Below are positions 44,410 through 57,039 of a stretch of 64,000 nucleotides of DNA, piece after piece. Made by a program: the position numbers and the translations under genes. The DNA is taken from positions 16,841,449-16,905,448 of the forward strand of contig NW_026622930.1 of assembly GCF_023065955.2 (NCBI RefSeq). The letters are read 5' to 3'. This stretch comes from Ursus arctos. Taxonomy: Eukaryota; Chordata; Mammalia; Carnivora; Ursidae. Numbering within the stretch: position 1 is the stretch's first letter; every line of letters starts with the position of its first letter. The notes under the pieces are model-generated. The model was not told the DNA's origin, made no database searches, and worked only from the letters and a program-made list of their open reading frames with translations.

Positions 44410-47400
44410 ACCCTCACCTCCCATGTAGCTTCTTATTAGTAAATTCTGGTAAACAAACTCATTCAGACTGTGAAGCAAGGGAACTAGCAGGGATTCTTGA
44501 TGGTGGAAATTCTGAGAACCAAAATCAATTTGCAGCTAATTTTATAGGCAATACATGAAAGGTACAGCAGGACTAGAACTCAGGACTCTTCACACCCAAT
44601 GAAGGCTGCATCGCTATGTTTAGCATATAGTAAGACCACGTGTGAATTCCCTACATTAAGTGGAATTTTTAAATGTAGGTCGTGGAAATTAGAGCCATGA
44701 GGTATCTTGACCCCCTGCATTCTGATATTGGCCTCACTAGTGTTTTTGATGGAATGGATAGTGACTGTGTTTGATTTCCATCAGCGTGAAAATAAAAACT
44801 CTGACATTCTTGGCAAATGAACCTGTGTGGGTCTCCCAGGTGACTAGGAGTGATGAAAAGTTAGAGGGAATTGGATTCCCATTAATGATAAGGATAATTG
44901 GATTGGAGGCACAGATCCATGCTCTGTCTGGGGTACACACTCACCACTGACATGAGAGCTCTCAGCTCAGTGCAGGCATTGTATAATGTACACAGTGGTT
45001 GCTCAGACTTTCTCCCTCCTTGGTGACATGAACTCAGGCTTCAGAATTCAGCGTATAGTCCCTAAACCACATGAGGTCCGTGACAGCTAGAGTGTCTGTA
45101 AACAAATCCTATTATAACTCAGAAGGGACATTTCTATTTCAATACAGCAAGGACCACTACAAGAATGTTTACTTTCACTGATACAGTAATGGTTTTGCTA
45201 AAAATTAGCAACTTCGCTTAATACATTTGGCCTACTTGTACCAAACAAGGTAACTGCCAAGAAAGGAAACATTTCTTTACGAACTAACATGGATAAAACG
45301 CTGCAGTTATTGCTGCTATCTACTTTTACATAATCTACAAAATATATTCATGGAATAATAACTAGAGATAACTAACATTTCTCTAAGGACTAAAATGGAA
45401 TAGAGAATAAAGTTTGCACATATGGTATTGGCATTCTTGATCTATCCAATTTAAATTATTAAATTTTCTTTTTATCTTCCTTTGTCATTTGGGTAAAATG
45501 ACCTTGGTATTAAGTGACAATTCAGATTTTTCTAAAAGTTAAAAATACAAATGTTTAAGCCATTGCAGTGATACAGAGGAGATTTTAACAAACTTGAGAA
45601 AAGCAAGTAAACCATCTCCTAGAAAGCCTATATGGGATTTTGTCATTCATTAACTTGGTCAATTTATCTCAGACCAGTATTTGACCCTCAAACTTGTGGG
45701 CTATGAATTTTATTTGCTCAGCACACCAAGAATGCATTCATCAACCAAGACTGATCTATAACTCTGAAAAAAATCTATTATTTTATAATGAGAAATACGA
45801 CTATCTCCAAGTCTAGCAAGTGCACATCAGCAGATCGGTGTATCTCATCCTCATAAATTACTCAGAAAGCAAAATCTAACTTAGATTCTTCTTGTTGAGG
45901 GTGAAGTCCGATCCTGAGTCATCCGTTGGCCTCACTAGAAGGGCTTGATTAAGGCATGTCAGCTGGAGGCAGGATGATGGCCATTAGAACCACGGAATAC
46001 TGCACCTTCCCTCTTGCAAAGCTTTGGTAGAACCTGATACATTGTCTGTATAATTTCCTTTCCTGTGCTTCCGTGGCTGTCCAATTCATCTCTGATGAGT
46101 GTGTTTTTATTTAGACACCTTAATACATTTGTTTGAGTTACAGGCAAGCCTTAAAGGGACAGAAACTACAGCATTTCTTTAAATTGTTTTTTTTTTTTTT
46201 TATATCAACATAGTTTATGATTTAAAAGTTGAACTTTCAAAAGCAATCTTATCGTCCTCTGTTGTAGTTCTAGAGATGCCTCCACGGTATCCCTAAAAGC
46301 AACCACAGTTAAGAAAACAAACAACCCGAAACAGTTTGCCATTGTGATAACTGATGGCCAGCACTAAGAACTGCGGGTTCTATTTATTAATTGCTGGAGG
46401 AGCTGACCTGGAAGTCTTTTCCATTTTTGGTACGAACACTGGTGGATCTATCATTCATCCTCTTTGTTTTGCTGAGGCCCATCCTGAGGGCCCGTTTATA
46501 TCAGCCCAAGAAATATGTCCACATTGGTTATTCTAGTAGGTCCTAATACATAAAATTTTAAATATTTTTTAGCACAATCTTTCTCTAAATTATTTCTTAA
46601 CTCTTCTAACATTTGAATTAGAAATTATAGGATTTAAATGTTTAATTGAAAAAAGAGGTATCAAAGAATATAAACGGTCAAACCTAAGTTACCCTAAAAT
46701 TCTGTGACAAAGTTTGAGGATAATTCATTGGTTGATTTCTCTCTTCTGCAATGGAAAATCGTGTATGTTTATCCTTGATCTTTTCCTTCTTTTCCTAAGG
46801 AAAGATTTTAATATGAATTTGTGTCATTAAAAATGACGTCAGGTATAATTATGTTTCTAGGCCAATGAAAAATCAATTTTGGTATTTTATACTCCCCAAA
46901 CATAATTCATATGTAGCACAGAAAGCTATCTTGGCAGGGACTGTGTTCCCCAGTAATGGTGGCATCTTCTTGTGCCTTGTGCCTAGTTATTGATAATAGA
47001 TTTTGAACAGAAAGAGTGTATACTATCTCTACACCGCTCCCCAATCTTCTACCTAAATGCAGAGCAGTATAGGACACCCTATAGGATTACGGAGTCATAA
47101 GACGGAAGGAATCTGATACCTTCCACCACCACACAAAAGGCTGATTGCTGAACACCCACACTGAGTTTTTGTGTAAGTGAAAGATTAATGTCTTCTGTTT
47201 AGCTTCAACGTAGTGTTGCCTGTAATAATCACTGAACAACATAGAATCTGAAATTCTATAAAGTTAATGTTAAAAGAAACAGTAGAAGTCATTTAATATA
47301 ACCCACCTGAGCATGAGCCACCATTAATCCCTCAAGCGACTTATTTGGGTTTGAGGAAGGAGAGAACATAACTAAGAAATGTATCTTCCAGAGCTGACAT

Positions 47401-48320
47401 ACCAACTCTGGTAACTTCATTTACTTTTCTCCACTTATCCAGCTGATTTCATAGACCCTCAAAATGTATCCTGGACTCTTAGCTAGAGAAAGAAATATGG
47501 AATAAAGAGAAGGGAAAGAAAGGCTACTTTTCTCCTGATGGAATAGGGGCACAGACTAATGAATGAAGAAGAATTTTATTTCTAGGCTCCTCAATCACCC
47601 ACATGACCTTGAGTGGTTCAGGGTACTATGTTTAATTGAGGGAAATATAAATAAAGAGGGTAGGATCAATGGAGAATAACCGATACTAAGTGTACAAAAA
47701 CATCCTAAAATGGAAAAATAAAAGTTGAGGAATGGCTGAGGAGAAGGCAAAGGAAATGGGCCAAATCATGTAAATAAATGGGAGCAGAGATCAAATTCTA
47801 GACCCAAATGCCTCAGTTCTATTCAATTTGTATTGGTTTTCTGTCCAATCAAGCTAATGTACTTGAATATTCATTGTTTTAAATGCTTTTTTGGATTGTG
47901 TACAACATCCATGGTGAAAATCTGAGAGTGTATCTAAGCACTATAACAACAACAAAAAATTTTGTCAGATCCTTGACATGTCCTTAATTGTTAAAAAATG
48001 CACTAAAACCTCCATGTGAATCGCCTTCCAACTTTTATTTTAATGGAATCTTCACATACACGAAAAACGAAGCATAGATGGGATTCCTCATGGCCAAATG
48101 GGGATGTGGCAGCCTTCAGCCTGTGCCAAGGTAATGATGTTTTCTCACTGGGAGGTAACTTTTTTGTAGTTACTGGGCAAGATGATAAGGATGTTTCCTC
48201 ACTTCTTAAGACCATGTACATCTTCTGGGAGCTCAAGGAAATGCCAATCGAACACATTGAGTAGATAAAAATCCCCAGGTTTCTAATAAGCCGGTTCTAC
48301 TTAACATAGAGATAGAAGCA
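44410..48320. other. Unique AT-rich non-coding DNA, 3.9 kb
   Basis: No repeat family or gene is recognised apart from a T run at about 46187-46201. Open frames of 60-84 codons occur on both strands. Overlapping frames at 48003-48264 (82 codons plus, 84 minus) look somewhat protein-like, but lack an ATG start in the plus frame, domains or clear splice signals. Confidence 0.45.
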
Positions 48321-48324
48321 CTGA

Positions 48325-48440
48325 GTAGGGTTTTATTCTATGGTGTTATTATGAAGATTAAATACAAGAATTCATGAAATGTATTCTCAGTACAGTACCT
48401 AGAATAGAGTAATAAATACAGTAATAACTAGTTTTGTTAT
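48325..48440 (+). repeat. MIR SINE 3' part
   Basis: 'ggtgttattatgaagattaa', 'ctcagtacagtacctagaat' match the MIR 3' half. Confidence 0.6.
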
Positions 48441-49495
48441 TTTAAGTATAACTTGAGTGTCTCTTAGTTTTCCTATCTTCCTTAACTCAGCCCCCTGTAA
48501 GTTCAGTGCCCTCCCCTAAACATATCTGAGAACGCTTAGTCATTGCATACCTTGCCATGTTTCCACTCAACACCCTTCTTTGCCACCTAATTTTCTATGC
48601 ATCTCACTCCTGTCTGACCTGCCACTACTGCCCTCGCTCCTCCAATGCGGTCCAAAACATGAGGCCATAGTCTCTCCTTTCATTTACTGGTAAACAGACC
48701 AGTAGAAGTCAACAAACATTACTGTGAACAACAGTTTACTACATAGAACCACGTGGAAAACAACAGTTACTTATAGTGTCTCCATGCACTGGGTTCCTAA
48801 TTCCTTAGCCTGGGTCCCTGTTGCTTGTACCCACTCTTGTTAAGGGTTATTAGCATAAACCAACTTCATTGGAGAAGAGAAACGTAGAAGGATTCATGGA
48901 AACAGAATGTGTAAAATCCTGCTGCAGGAGAGTGAACATTGGTGATCATCCAGAATTTACAGAATGGGGGAAAAAATACAGAAGGGCAGATTGCAATCTT
49001 GCCCAGCTAGAGTGAGATGAGCCAAGGGCACAGTTCAGACCACACCCAAACTGAGCTGAGTATGTGTGGCTCTCTACTCCCGCATACTCTAGCTAATGCA
49101 TGGATTTAAGGTATAGATACACGTGACCATCCAGCTCCACCTGGGGGAAATCCTGCAGAGAATTTTGCCAAGGTTTAACATAGGAAGCAATATGATGTCA
49201 CAAAGGAACATCTTGGTTACCAGAGAGCCACTGAAACAAGCTGACCTTAGAGGCAGTCAATGTAAATGATGCTCCCCTGTTTTAGAGGTCAGCACTACCA
49301 GAAAGGAAAACTTTCTTGCTCCCTCCATTCCCAAAGAGAGTTGAACCCAAGCCTCTAGGTGGCTTCCAGGAAGACAACTGATCAGTGACATTGAAATCTC
49401 TTCCAGAGACCTTGCTCACCTCCTAATAAAACAAACACTGGACCCGATTTTTTTCCCAAAGCAGTTTACAGTCTCTTTGCTCAATTTTTGCCATC
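48441..49495. other. Unique non-coding DNA
   Basis: No gene recognised; a pyrimidine-rich part at 48470-48660 could be a very old L2 piece but I cannot support it. Confidence 0.45.
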
Positions 49496-49499
49496 CTGA

Positions 49500-49905
49500 A
49501 CTTTGCCTTTTATTTAGCTCTTCATCTGACAAATATTTAGTTAACATCAACTCATTTTCTGGTGACCGCGTATAGAGCAATACATAAACCAGACGAAATC
49601 CCTGTCATCAGGGTATTGATATTGCAGGAAGAGAGGTAACATTAAATAACAAATACATGATAAAAGGTATTTATAACCACTACTGAGAATACATAATATA
49701 GGGGACATGAGACAGAGGGGATTAGAGAAGCAAGGTTGGACACTATTTTGTATAGGGGGATCAAGAAAGGCCCCTCCAAGGACGTGTCACTTGAACAGTG
49801 TCCAGAAAGAAATACCTACAGCTAGAGGATTGGTGTTCTAAGCACATAGAAAAACAATTGTTAAGGGTCTCGGCCTGGAGCATGATTGAGGTGCTTATCC
49901 CTTCA
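49500..49905 (-). repeat. L2 LINE 3' region, reverse
   Basis: 'caatacataaaccagacgaa', 'atccctgtcatcagggtatt', 'gatcaagaaaggcccctcc' and 'gtgtcacttgaacagtgtc' follow the reversed L2 consensus closely. Confidence 0.72.
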
Positions 49906-50735
49906 CATCCAAAATGTCTTTTAGATATGCTTTTCCCTAAATAAAAGGAACTTTTCAACAAAATTCAGAATTTGCAGGCACCTATGGGATACAGATACTG
50001 CTACACAATACAGATACTGTTATAATGCTAATAATCCCTTTGGTCCCACTACAGGGTATTATAATTATGATCATATCATGATCATTATCATTGTTATTAT
50101 TAACTATAGACGAACACTAATGCCAAATTAGATCCAGTAGGAAAGTAGACAAAAGGGAAACATAAAGGGAAGGAAGCTTCATAGCTTAAAATACTCATCA
50201 ACCAACATTATCCTGAACCACATCCCCTCAATTTGCCTTCAGTTTATATCAGAAGGATGCTCTGTCATATTGTGCTTCTATGACTTAAAGATATGTGACC
50301 CTTTCCAGATGTAAACAAGCTTAAATCAAAGAGGCATAAGCATGTATCTGCCAAGACTAGGTGGTCAGAGATATTCCATGTATAATTAGAGATTGAGTTA
50401 TAAGTCTTGAATTCATATTGTGAGATATTTACAATCTAGCTGCGGAAACAAAATGTGTGCTCAATAGTACGTAGAAATTTACAACTTGTGCGTTGTGAAC
50501 AATAGCCATTTGTTGGATGAAGGATACACCAGTTGTTAAATCTTGTTATAAAGGTCATATAAAAAAGTCACTCAGAAATGAGAACGCAGGGTGATAAGAA
50601 GTAAAAGACTTCACATGGAGCAAGAGCGCCATTGAAATTTCATACCACACACTGTGCAGTGCCTGGGGGACAGGACTTTAAAATTCCAACCCCTAGAGAT
50701 ACACAGTAGACATCTCCCCAACCTCTCCACCTTCA
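49906..50735. other. Unique non-coding DNA
   Basis: Nothing recognised. Confidence 0.45.
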
Positions 50736-51020
50736 TCCTTCCCGAGCTCAATAAGTAGCAACTCCATTCTTTTAGCTGCTAAAGCCTGATATCTTGGAAT
50801 CATTATCCTGGGGTTCTTAAGCCTCACATCTAACTCAGCTTATTCACTTTGCTATGCTTTCAAAATATATCCAGAATCTCACTATTTCCCCAAACATCCA
50901 CCATAACCAGTGTCAAGATTTCTCACCCAAACTACAGCACAAGCCAAATCACTCACTTCTCTGCTTCCACACATGCCCCTCAGGGATCAATTTTCAAAAG
51001 AGCAGCTAGAGAGATCTCTT

Positions 51021-51703
51021 CAAAAGTTAAGTGAACGCAATGCAATGGCAACAAAAGCAAAAATAAACAAGTGGGGTTGCATCAAATTATTAAAAAGTTT
51101 CTGCGCAGCAAGGGAAATCAATAAAATATAAAGGCAACCTACTGAAGGTAAGAGAAGATAAATATCTTCTAATCATATATCTCATATTGGGTTAGTATAC
51201 AAAATATATGAAGAATTCATACAATTCAACATCAAAAATAAATAAATAAACAACTGGATTTAAAAAAAAATGGGCAGGGGATCAGAATAGACATTTTTCC
51301 AACGAACATCCAGATGGCCAACAGGCACATGAAGAGATGCTCAACATCACGCCATCAGGAATAAGCAAATCAAAATGACAATGAGGTAATCACGTTACAC
51401 CTGTCAGAATGACTGGCATCAGAAAGACAAGGAATAACAAGTGTTGGCAAGGATGTAAGGAAAAGGGAACCCTCATGCACTGTTGGTGGGAATGTAAATT
51501 GGAGCATCCACTGTGGAAAACAGTACGGAGCTTCCTCAAAAACCAAAGACAGAGCGACCATAATCCAGAACTCCACTTCTGGGTACTTATCTGCAGAAAA
51601 TGAAAACACTAATTCAAAAAGATATATACATCTTCACATTCATTGCAGTGTTTACAAGAGCTAAGATATGGAGACAACGAAAGTGTCCACTGATGGATGA
51701 ATA

Positions 51704-51760
<57 letters not shown>

Positions 51761-52242
51761 GGAATACTCAGCCATAAAAAAGAATGAAATCTTTCCATTT
51801 GTGATGACACGAATAGACCTTGAGGATATTATGCTAAGGAAAATAAGTCAAGCAAAGAAAGACAAATACATGTGATTTCACTCATCTGTGGAATCTAAAA
51901 ATTAAAGTAAACAAACAAAACAAAACTCACAAATTGGTGATTGCCAGAGGGCAGGGGTGTTGGGGGTTGGATGAAATGGGAGAAGGGGGGCAAGAGGTGT
52001 AAATTTCCAGTCATAATATAAATAAGTCATGGGGATATAATGTATAGTATGGTGACTTTAGTCAATAATACTATATTGCATATTAGTATCTTTATATGGT
52101 GAGGAGGGAAACTAGACTTTTTATCTAGTTATTAAACTTTTTATCTGCACTTAATGATCATTTTGTAATATATACAACTATCAAATCATTATGTTGTACA
52201 CCCGAAACTAATATAATGTTATATGTCATTTTACCTCAGAAA
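51021..52242 (+). mobile_element. L1 LINE 3' end inserted in L2
   Basis: End of ORF2 ('aatggcaacaaaagcaaaaa', 'agatggccaacaggcacatg', 'ctgttggtgggaatgtaaat', 'ggaatactcagccataaa') then 3' UTR ('ggtgattgccagagggcagg', 'aatcattatgttgtacaccc'). 5'-truncated with many stops and indels. A (TG)24 tract sits at the usual TATATA spot. Confidence 0.92.
51707..51755. repeat. (TG)24 microsatellite in L1
   Basis: About 49 bp of uninterrupted TG, a likely polymorphic marker. Confidence 0.96.
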
Positions 52243-52626
52243 ATGTTGTTGGATCATATCATTTCTCTGCTCAAAATCCTGCAATAGCTGCCCAGTTGAC
52301 TCAGATTAAAACCCCAAATCCATACAGTCAATTGAAAGATTTGGGTATCTCATCTCTTGGTACTGTTTGAACTCTGGTCCCACCACTCTCCACCTTTGCT
52401 CATTCAGCTCCAGCCATCTGGTCTCCTCAATACTCTTCAGACACAAGTATTGTCCCATACTTTACTTGCTATTCCCTCTGCATGGAATGATCTTCCCCAA
52501 GTATCTACAGGGCTCATTCACTGCTGCATGTCTCCGATCAAATGTTACCTTCCTAGAGCAGATGCCCCCTAGCCTCCTGTCCCAGGTCTCCCTTAGCTCT
52601 TTACTGTCTGTATCCTGAACTTCCCT

Positions 52627-52925
52627 GACATTATATTAGTTTCAGGTGCACAACACATTGATTCAATATTTGTATACACTGCAAAATAATCACCACAGTA
52701 AGTCTAGTTGCTATCTGTCACCATACAAAGTTATAGTTTTTTTCTGGGTGATGAGAACTTTTAAGATTTACTGTCTTAGCAGCTAAATACCCAATACAAT
52801 ATTATTGACGATAGTTATCATGCGATATGCTATGTCCCAGGACTGATTTATTTTATAACTCAAAGTTTGTATATATTTTTGTTTATTTTCAGCTCCCTCA
52901 TTCCCATCTCCAACCCCACAATAGA
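52627..52925 (-). mobile_element. L1 3' UTR fragment, reverse
   Basis: 'ttatattagtttcaggtgca', 'ataatcaccacagtaagtc', 'ggactgatttattttataac' are the reversed L1 3' UTR. It abuts the L2 end directly. Confidence 0.82.
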
Positions 52926-52929
52926 GTAA

Positions 52930-53535
52930 AATCCATGGCAGTGGGGCATTTGATGTGGGTTCCTCAACATCTGTAATAGTGGCCAGCACTGAAAACTGGG
53001 TTTACACTGACTCCAGAGTTAACTCAGTTTAAAACATCCTTTCAAAATCCACATTATATTGATTCTGACAAGAGGAAATAAAATTGGCAAACATCATATT
53101 CTTTTTTTTTTTTTTCTTACCTCCCTGCCCCATAAGTTAGAACTAGGTCTGACTTCTGGTGTTTCGTACCATTTAACCATACTTTCATGAGAAGATATTT
53201 GTCCAAATGTCATAGTAGCTATAGGGGATGCAAACTAGATAGGATTTCATTGGTAGGAATGAGGGCTTTCTGTTTCTATAATATGTATATTTTAGCATTA
53301 TGAAATTATTTAATATTCCATGCATTTTAATTTTTGTCTCATCCCAAATTTACAGTTCTCTATGTATTTCTTCATAAATATGGATATGCACTCGTTTCAT
53401 TTCTCTTTTTAAATTTTACCTGCTCTCCACCCTCAATTTTTAAATGTTTTCCTTTTTTGGCCACCTTGCTCTTAAAAATGTTTTAATACCAAAAATAACA
53501 CTGATATAAAATAAAGTCATGAGATTCTATTTCTG
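52930..53535. other. Unique non-coding DNA
   Basis: No gene recognised; T run at 53103-53115. Confidence 0.45.
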
Positions 53536-53539
53536 AAAG

Positions 53540-53712
53540 TAATATTATATGATATGTTAACTAACTAGAATTTAAATAAAAATTTGAAACATTAAAAAAT
53601 AAAATTAAAGTCCTTAAATGTAAAAAAAAAAAAAGAAAGAAAGAAAAGTAGAGAAAAAAGAAAAGGAAAGAAAAGAAAAAAGGAAAAGAAAAGAAAAGAA
53701 AAGAAAAAAAAA
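53540..53712 (+). mobile_element. L1 3' terminus with long A/GA-rich tail
   Basis: 'gttaactaactagaattt' followed by 'aaataaaaatttgaaac' is the carnivore L1 3' end (mirror of 17567-17620). It continues into A13 and a 75-bp (GAAA)n-type purine tract at 53621-53712. The insertion is very short. Confidence 0.65.
53621..53712. repeat. A/GAAA polypurine tract
   Basis: Over 85 bp of almost pure purine with one TA interruption near 53649. It may form triplex DNA and is prone to slippage. Confidence 0.93.
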
Positions 53713-53869
53713 TACGATGGAGGACCTAAACTTATGAGACATTAAAATATGCAATAAAACCTCTATTTTAAAACAAACAAACAGAAACACTGATATGGTT
53801 CTACGGAGTTAACAAATTATTTTACATAGTTATGTAAAACTATGGCAAAAACCCTTCTGCCAAAAGCAG

Positions 53870-53975
53870 GGCAAGGCAGAATTTTACTGAGGCTCAGAGA
53901 AATTAAGTGATTTACCTAATTTCACAGAGCTTATACTTGTCAGAGTCACACCCTTAACACAATTCTAACTTTAAA
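53870..53975 (-). repeat. MIR SINE fragment, reverse
   Basis: 'actgaggctcagagaaatta', 'agtgatttacctaatttcac' match the reversed MIR core. Confidence 0.7.
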
Positions 53976-54121
53976 TACTGGGCAAACAAAATATTGTTCA
54001 GGCCATAAATCCTAAACTATCAAAATGCAGTATAATTTGAAGTTTGCTTGAGGTTCTTATACTGTGGTCACAGATATAAAATGCATGTGCAATAGAGAAA
54101 GTAGATGTTTCGCATTGACTT

Positions 54122-54190
54122 AAAAGCTTCCCATTACAAGAAGAAAAAAAAAAGAACAAAAAAAAAGAAAAGAAAAAGCTTCCCATTACA
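54122..54190 (+). mobile_element. Poly(A)-only retroinsertion with 17-bp target-site duplication
   Basis: AAAAGCTTCCCATTACA occurs at 54122-54138 and again at 54174-54190. Between them lies only a 35-bp A-rich segment with scattered G's and one C. This is the layout left when L1 machinery copies just the tail of an RNA. Confidence 0.9.
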
Positions 54191-54229
54191 TGTCTGTATT
54201 TGATTTTCCCTACAGCCCTATAAGGGTAA

Positions 54230-54600
54230 TGGACATCTTTATCAAGCAAAATAGACAGTTATGCTGTAGTGACCAACAACCCTCAAATCCTAGTGACTTT
54301 CCACACCAACACTGATTTCTTGCTCACTCCCCATGTCTCTGCAAAGCAGTCATGGTTATGTGGTCTCTATTTGGGATACTGCAGTTGCGAGGAAGAGAAA
54401 AAGGATCGAGATATGGTGAACCACTGCATTCAGACATGGCATAACTCAATTCCACCCATACTTTATTGGTCAAACTCCTGAGTTCTGAGCGAGATGTTTT
54501 TACTTTCCACAAGAAGGGACGCAAGCAAAGTCCCAAGCCTAGTGTCAGTGACACTGGAAATCTCCATTGTTCCTTAAGGAGTATATTCAAGATATAACAC
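54230..54600 (+). repeat. Possible ancient interspersed repeat, family not resolved
   Basis: 'gaccaacaaccctcaaatcc' to 'tagtgactttccacacc' and later 'cccaagcctagtgtcag' recall an ancient mammalian repeat that I cannot name. Open frames on both strands (70 and 96 codons) lack domains. Confidence 0.3.
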
Positions 54601-54609
54601 AATCTATTG

Positions 54610-54740
54610 TACAACCTACATTATTCAGATGAGGGACCTGGAATTCAGAGAGAGGAGCCCGTAATTGGGTCAGAGTGTGGAATTCAGCTCAAAGTCAGGA
54701 CCCAAGTCCTGGAGTTCCTGCCGCTGTGTGCAACTACACT
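54610..54740 (-). repeat. MIR SINE fragment, reverse
   Basis: 'cattattcagatgagggacc' and 'caggacccaagtcctggag' are consistent with the reversed MIR; diverged. Confidence 0.5.
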
Positions 54741-57035
54741 GCTGAAGAAGTCAGCAACGGCACCGGGATATCCCTGAACTGAGGTCAGCCTGGCCGACAG
54801 AGAACCCAGAGGCAGATTCTGTCTGTGTTCTGTGTGCTGCCCACACTCACATCTCTACCTCCGATCCCACGAGGGAGAGCATCCGAGGAACCTGGCCATC
54901 TCTGAAGACCTCTAAGCCTACAGAAAAGCAAAGTCTCACAGTGAACATTCTTGCTTTAGTCCCGTGAGTCTCAGTTTTTACAATAGTCAAAAGCAACTGA
55001 ACAGACAGCCCCCTGAGCCCCTTCCCAACTGCAGCCATCAGTGTGAACAAGATTCACTTGGCCTCATACAACAGCGAAAGCATCACTCCTTTGCCATAAT
55101 GCCCTTGTGTTGTAAGACATCGACATAAGGGAAAATGTTTTCCAATGGAGAAAAACCAGACATATACCTAGTTTGAGGTAAATAATCTCCTTATTTTTGC
55201 TATTTAAAATGATGAGTCTTCTAAAAAAAAAAAAAAAAAGAAGAAGCAACATTACCCTTTAGTGTTTTTTGCAATAAAACTAAGGAAGTCAAAAGTAGTG
55301 TTCAAGTCATTCTTGGCAAAATCCAGATTGTGGGAATTCTGCATCACCAGTGACCTGATTTCTTCAACAAAACACAGAGAAACAATGTACACATTAAAAA
55401 AAAAAAAACTGTTTTAAAAGTTCACATATGAAATAAGTGTTATTCTTCCTGATTTGAGAAAACGAGCTGCAAAAATTTTATGGGATAAACAAGAAATATT
55501 TGAAAAGCGCATATTTAAAATTATAGAGCAGCTGTTATTGTTTCCAATTTTATAATATTGTATCTTTCAAAGAGACATACTGCGATACTTACAGATGAGA
55601 TGAAATGATGTCTGGGAAACACATTTCAAGGTAATGCTATGGGGCTGAGGGAGGTAAATGAGCATGTCCCCGAGTTGATAATGGTTAAAGCTGGTGTTAG
55701 TGGGAACATTAGCATTCAATATACTCTCCTTTCGTAGGTTTGAAATTTACCACATTAAAATATTTATGGCAATTTATGGTAGCCACTCCTGTTCAATATT
55801 TAAGACCACAACACTAACTTTGTTGTGCCTTTTTTAATGTATGAAGCTTCATTCATCTGCTAAATCTGATCATCCTAATTATGTATTTATAAGTTAAAAC
55901 CAGAAGACCAAAAGTGAGGTCAGGCCCCAACCTTCTACGTTGTGACATTTAGATTGTTAGAGACATAGACACACATCAAAGCCACACTATTTCCCAGACT
56001 GCAGCCAGATTGAACCAAAATTAACATATTTATATTGAGAGTGTAAGTTTTTAGGACAGAGGGTTAACTACATTTCAATTTGCCCCCATTGACATTGAGC
56101 ACAATTTGCCTGGTATTTGAAACACATTAAAGAAACAGTGTTTCTCTAGCTTCTCTAGTATGCCACTTTCTATTTGCAATGGCATAACACAAGGATCTGG
56201 ATATGAAGAGCAATATCCTAATGCTTAATACCTTCATTAATCACAATGTGAGAAGACTCAAAAGCATAGTAACTGCATTTTTTTCTTCTTGACTCTAAGA
56301 AACTCACTCAGAGAACACATGTTGGTAACTTAGGTTCAACTTTGGTTTGTGATGTCAACATGAGGTTCCCTCTGGTCAGCGGTACATCCTACAAATTCCA
56401 TACAACAATACGTGACTTTTATTTTTCATGCAGCACGCACATATCTGGGATGGCAGCTTGTCAGCAAAAATCTGATATGACATCTCAGAATAGATTTAAT
56501 GTGAATCCCTTGTGGCTGACACAGGAAAGATTCAGGGCTGGAGTGTTTAATATGGTCTTGAACAAGTTGCTGTATTACGCTCAGTCAGATGCTGGAGAAA
56601 TCCAGCGCCCTGTAATGCTGAGGTGGTTGTGCAAGCATGTGGTCTTTGCGTGTGTGGTATTCTATGATTGTCTGCTCTTGTGGTGTTTGTATATCAGCCT
56701 AACCACAGGAGAGGTGCACACGAGGCGTGTGAGCAGCCCCGGGATGAGGAATGTTTCTTGCAGAATTTCAAGCCACAGCGCACAGTTGCGTGCAGGTTAA
56801 CGTGGCGAAACAACGCCTAAGTCAGAAGGACTTGATTTAGATTTTCTTGGTTTCTAGATCAGAACTAAGATAGATTCAAATTGCTTTCTCAGAATCTCCT
56901 CAAATTTCATCCACTTTTCCTTTCTATATTATTTTTCCATTTCCTTTTGGGACCTGCCCACAACATTATTCCCTTATGATTTGGTAGAGAGAATAAATCA
57001 TTTTAAGCAAAATTAAGTAGCATAATTCTCTTCAA
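54741..57035. other. Unique non-coding DNA, 2.3 kb
   Basis: No repeat family or gene is recognised. The longest open frame of the window, 152 codons at 56342-56800 plus, lies here. It has no recognisable domain or signal peptide, and its first ATG has no strong start context that I can defend. An A17 run is at 55222-55238. Confidence 0.45.
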
Positions 57036-57039
57036 TACA

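Larger units (their letters stand above)
50740..52625 (+). repeat. L2 LINE split by an L1
   Basis: Left part 50740-51020 ('caaaatatatccagaatctc', 'gagcagctagagagatctc') and right part 52243-52625 ('ggatcatatcatttctctgc', 'cagctccagccatctggtc', 'ctgcatggaatgatcttcc') are consecutive segments of L2. The L1 at 51021-52242 separates them. No L2 frame survives. Confidence 0.85.

Noticed and set aside
48003..48264. Overlapping 82-codon plus and 84-codon minus frames that look somewhat protein-like
   Set aside because: The plus frame begins at GTG directly after an in-frame stop, there is no clear polypyrimidine tract plus AG, and I recognise no family. A cross-species codon test would decide.
56342..56800. 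Longest open frame, 152 codons on the plus strand
   Set aside because: No recognisable domain, no convincing start context, and no neighbouring exon signals. A frame of this length is expected by chance in 64 kb on six frames.
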